In this document: positions 63,421-64,000 of the stretch, piece after piece
Position numbering within the stretch: the stretch's first letter is position 1
Layout of the letters: each line of letters starts with the position of its first letter
Source: Dryocosmus kuriphilus
Lineage: Eukaryota > Arthropoda > Insecta > Hymenoptera > Cynipidae
NCBI GenBank assembly: GCA_038277395.1
Contig: CM076190.1
Span: forward strand, 234,700,618-234,764,617
Reading direction: 5' to 3'
DNA length: 64,000 bases
Notes under the pieces: generated by a model
Told to the model about the DNA's origin: nothing
Seen by the model: the letters and a program-made list of their open reading frames with translations, nothing else
Databases searched by the model: none
Program-made: the position numbers and the translations under genes

Positions 63421-64000
63421 ACCCGATTCGTTCCATTAAAATAACCTACATTATGTAACTTCTTCTTTATTTAATAATGTTCCCCTCCGGGTTTACATGG
63501 CTTCAGTTTCTTACAACTTTACACATAACCTTACATAAAATTACTACTTACACATGCATATAAATTACACTCTTAATCCTTATATCTATACTTTTACCAC
63601 TATTTTATATTCTAGCGAAACCTAAAGCGAACGGGCGAATAATCTAGTGAGCGAGGCGAACTAACCAGAGAGCACGAGAACGATCGATAGAGAGCAAACG
63701 AAACGCAGGCGCAACTTAGTTCACTTTTACAATTCATTATTGTTACCTAGAGTCTTACTGCTTCTATGCGACTTCCGTTTCCGCCTTCTGTCACTTCCAT
63801 TCTACTTAACCCATTCCAATTCTTCACATGCAATCTCTTTCTTCCCACACACACATTCCACTAGCTTCTTCTAAACCCCTTCACCCATTTTTTCCCCCTA
63901 ATCCGACCTCCCCTAAGAACTTTTCTCGATTGTTTTGCGAGCTTCCCGTTTCTTCCATTCCCCTCCTAGATCCGTCTAAACCACACTCCAAAGTTTTCTC
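63421..64000. other. Non-coding, pyrimidine-rich towards the window end
   Basis: A GC-moderate GCGAACGGGCGAAT patch at 63620-63710 and a C/T-rich tail (63770-64000). No feature could be supported. Confidence 0.4.

Overview
This is a eukaryotic, AT-rich, intron-bearing and extremely repeat-rich window, best explained as an insect nuclear genome (possibly a hymenopteran, low confidence). GT-AG introns, TATA/Inr promoters, AATAAA signals, a tRNA-derived SINE, CA microsatellites and a dense layering of old arthropod transposons support this. Nothing prokaryotic was seen: no operons, CRISPR, rRNA or functional tRNA. Two 500-base N gaps (7803-8302 and 41311-41810) break the assembly.

Layout. 1-2.6 kb: a hAT transposase tail and an internally deleted mariner. 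3.3-7.5 kb: a small secreted-peptide gene with a TATA/Inr promoter, two direct copies of a ~277 bp repeat carrying heat-shock-element-like sites, an unrecognised minus-strand two-ORF unit with a GC-rich promoter-like region, an AT-rich tandem block, a second signal-peptide ORF and a repeat-containing ORF. 8.3-10.4 kb: GC hairpin repeats and a mariner fossil with a MITE inside it. 10.4-17 kb: AT-rich sequence with degenerate short-period repeats and weak exon candidates. 17.3-25.1 kb: a P-element-like transposase fossil, a DIRS-type tyrosine-recombinase retrotransposon with a MITE in its recombinase, and a foldback element split by a TTAA-flanked non-autonomous element. 25.5-26.0 kb: an exon of a cysteine-rich WAP/antistasin-like secreted protein, the clearest conserved host gene.

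26.7-36.5 kb: a TIR element holding part of an orphan transposon protein, a mariner scrap, a pyrimidine-rich satellite, an orphan insect repeat ORF, a hAT transposase with a TTF-like zinc finger, a Ty3/gypsy integrase, zinc-finger ORFs that probably belong to a non-LTR retroelement, and a SINE. 38-44.4 kb: dispersed repeats, a 144 bp satellite open on the minus strand, a Helitron remnant with its 3' hairpin, a repeat family with perfect 3- and 4-unit heat shock elements, and a DUF4806-like gene fragment. 44.7-50.9 kb: a hammerhead-like motif, tandem repeats, a deleted mariner with perfect TIRs, a Penelope-like element and another hAT tail. 51.5-52.4 kb: a second secreted-peptide gene whose promoter, 5'UTR and 55-nt signal exon match the copy at 3.3 kb. 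52.6-64 kb: the other half of the orphan transposon protein, a minus-strand gypsy lacking its integrase core, a plus-strand gypsy interrupted by a LINE and ending in a 3' LTR, and a degenerate GIY-YIG domain.

The most interesting signals are the pair of secreted-peptide genes 48 kb apart (conserved promoter and signal exon, divergent downstream sequence) and the two unrelated repeat families that both carry near-perfect heat shock elements. Nearly all recognisable transposon ORFs carry stops, frameshifts or deletions. All calls come from reading the sequence; no database search was run.
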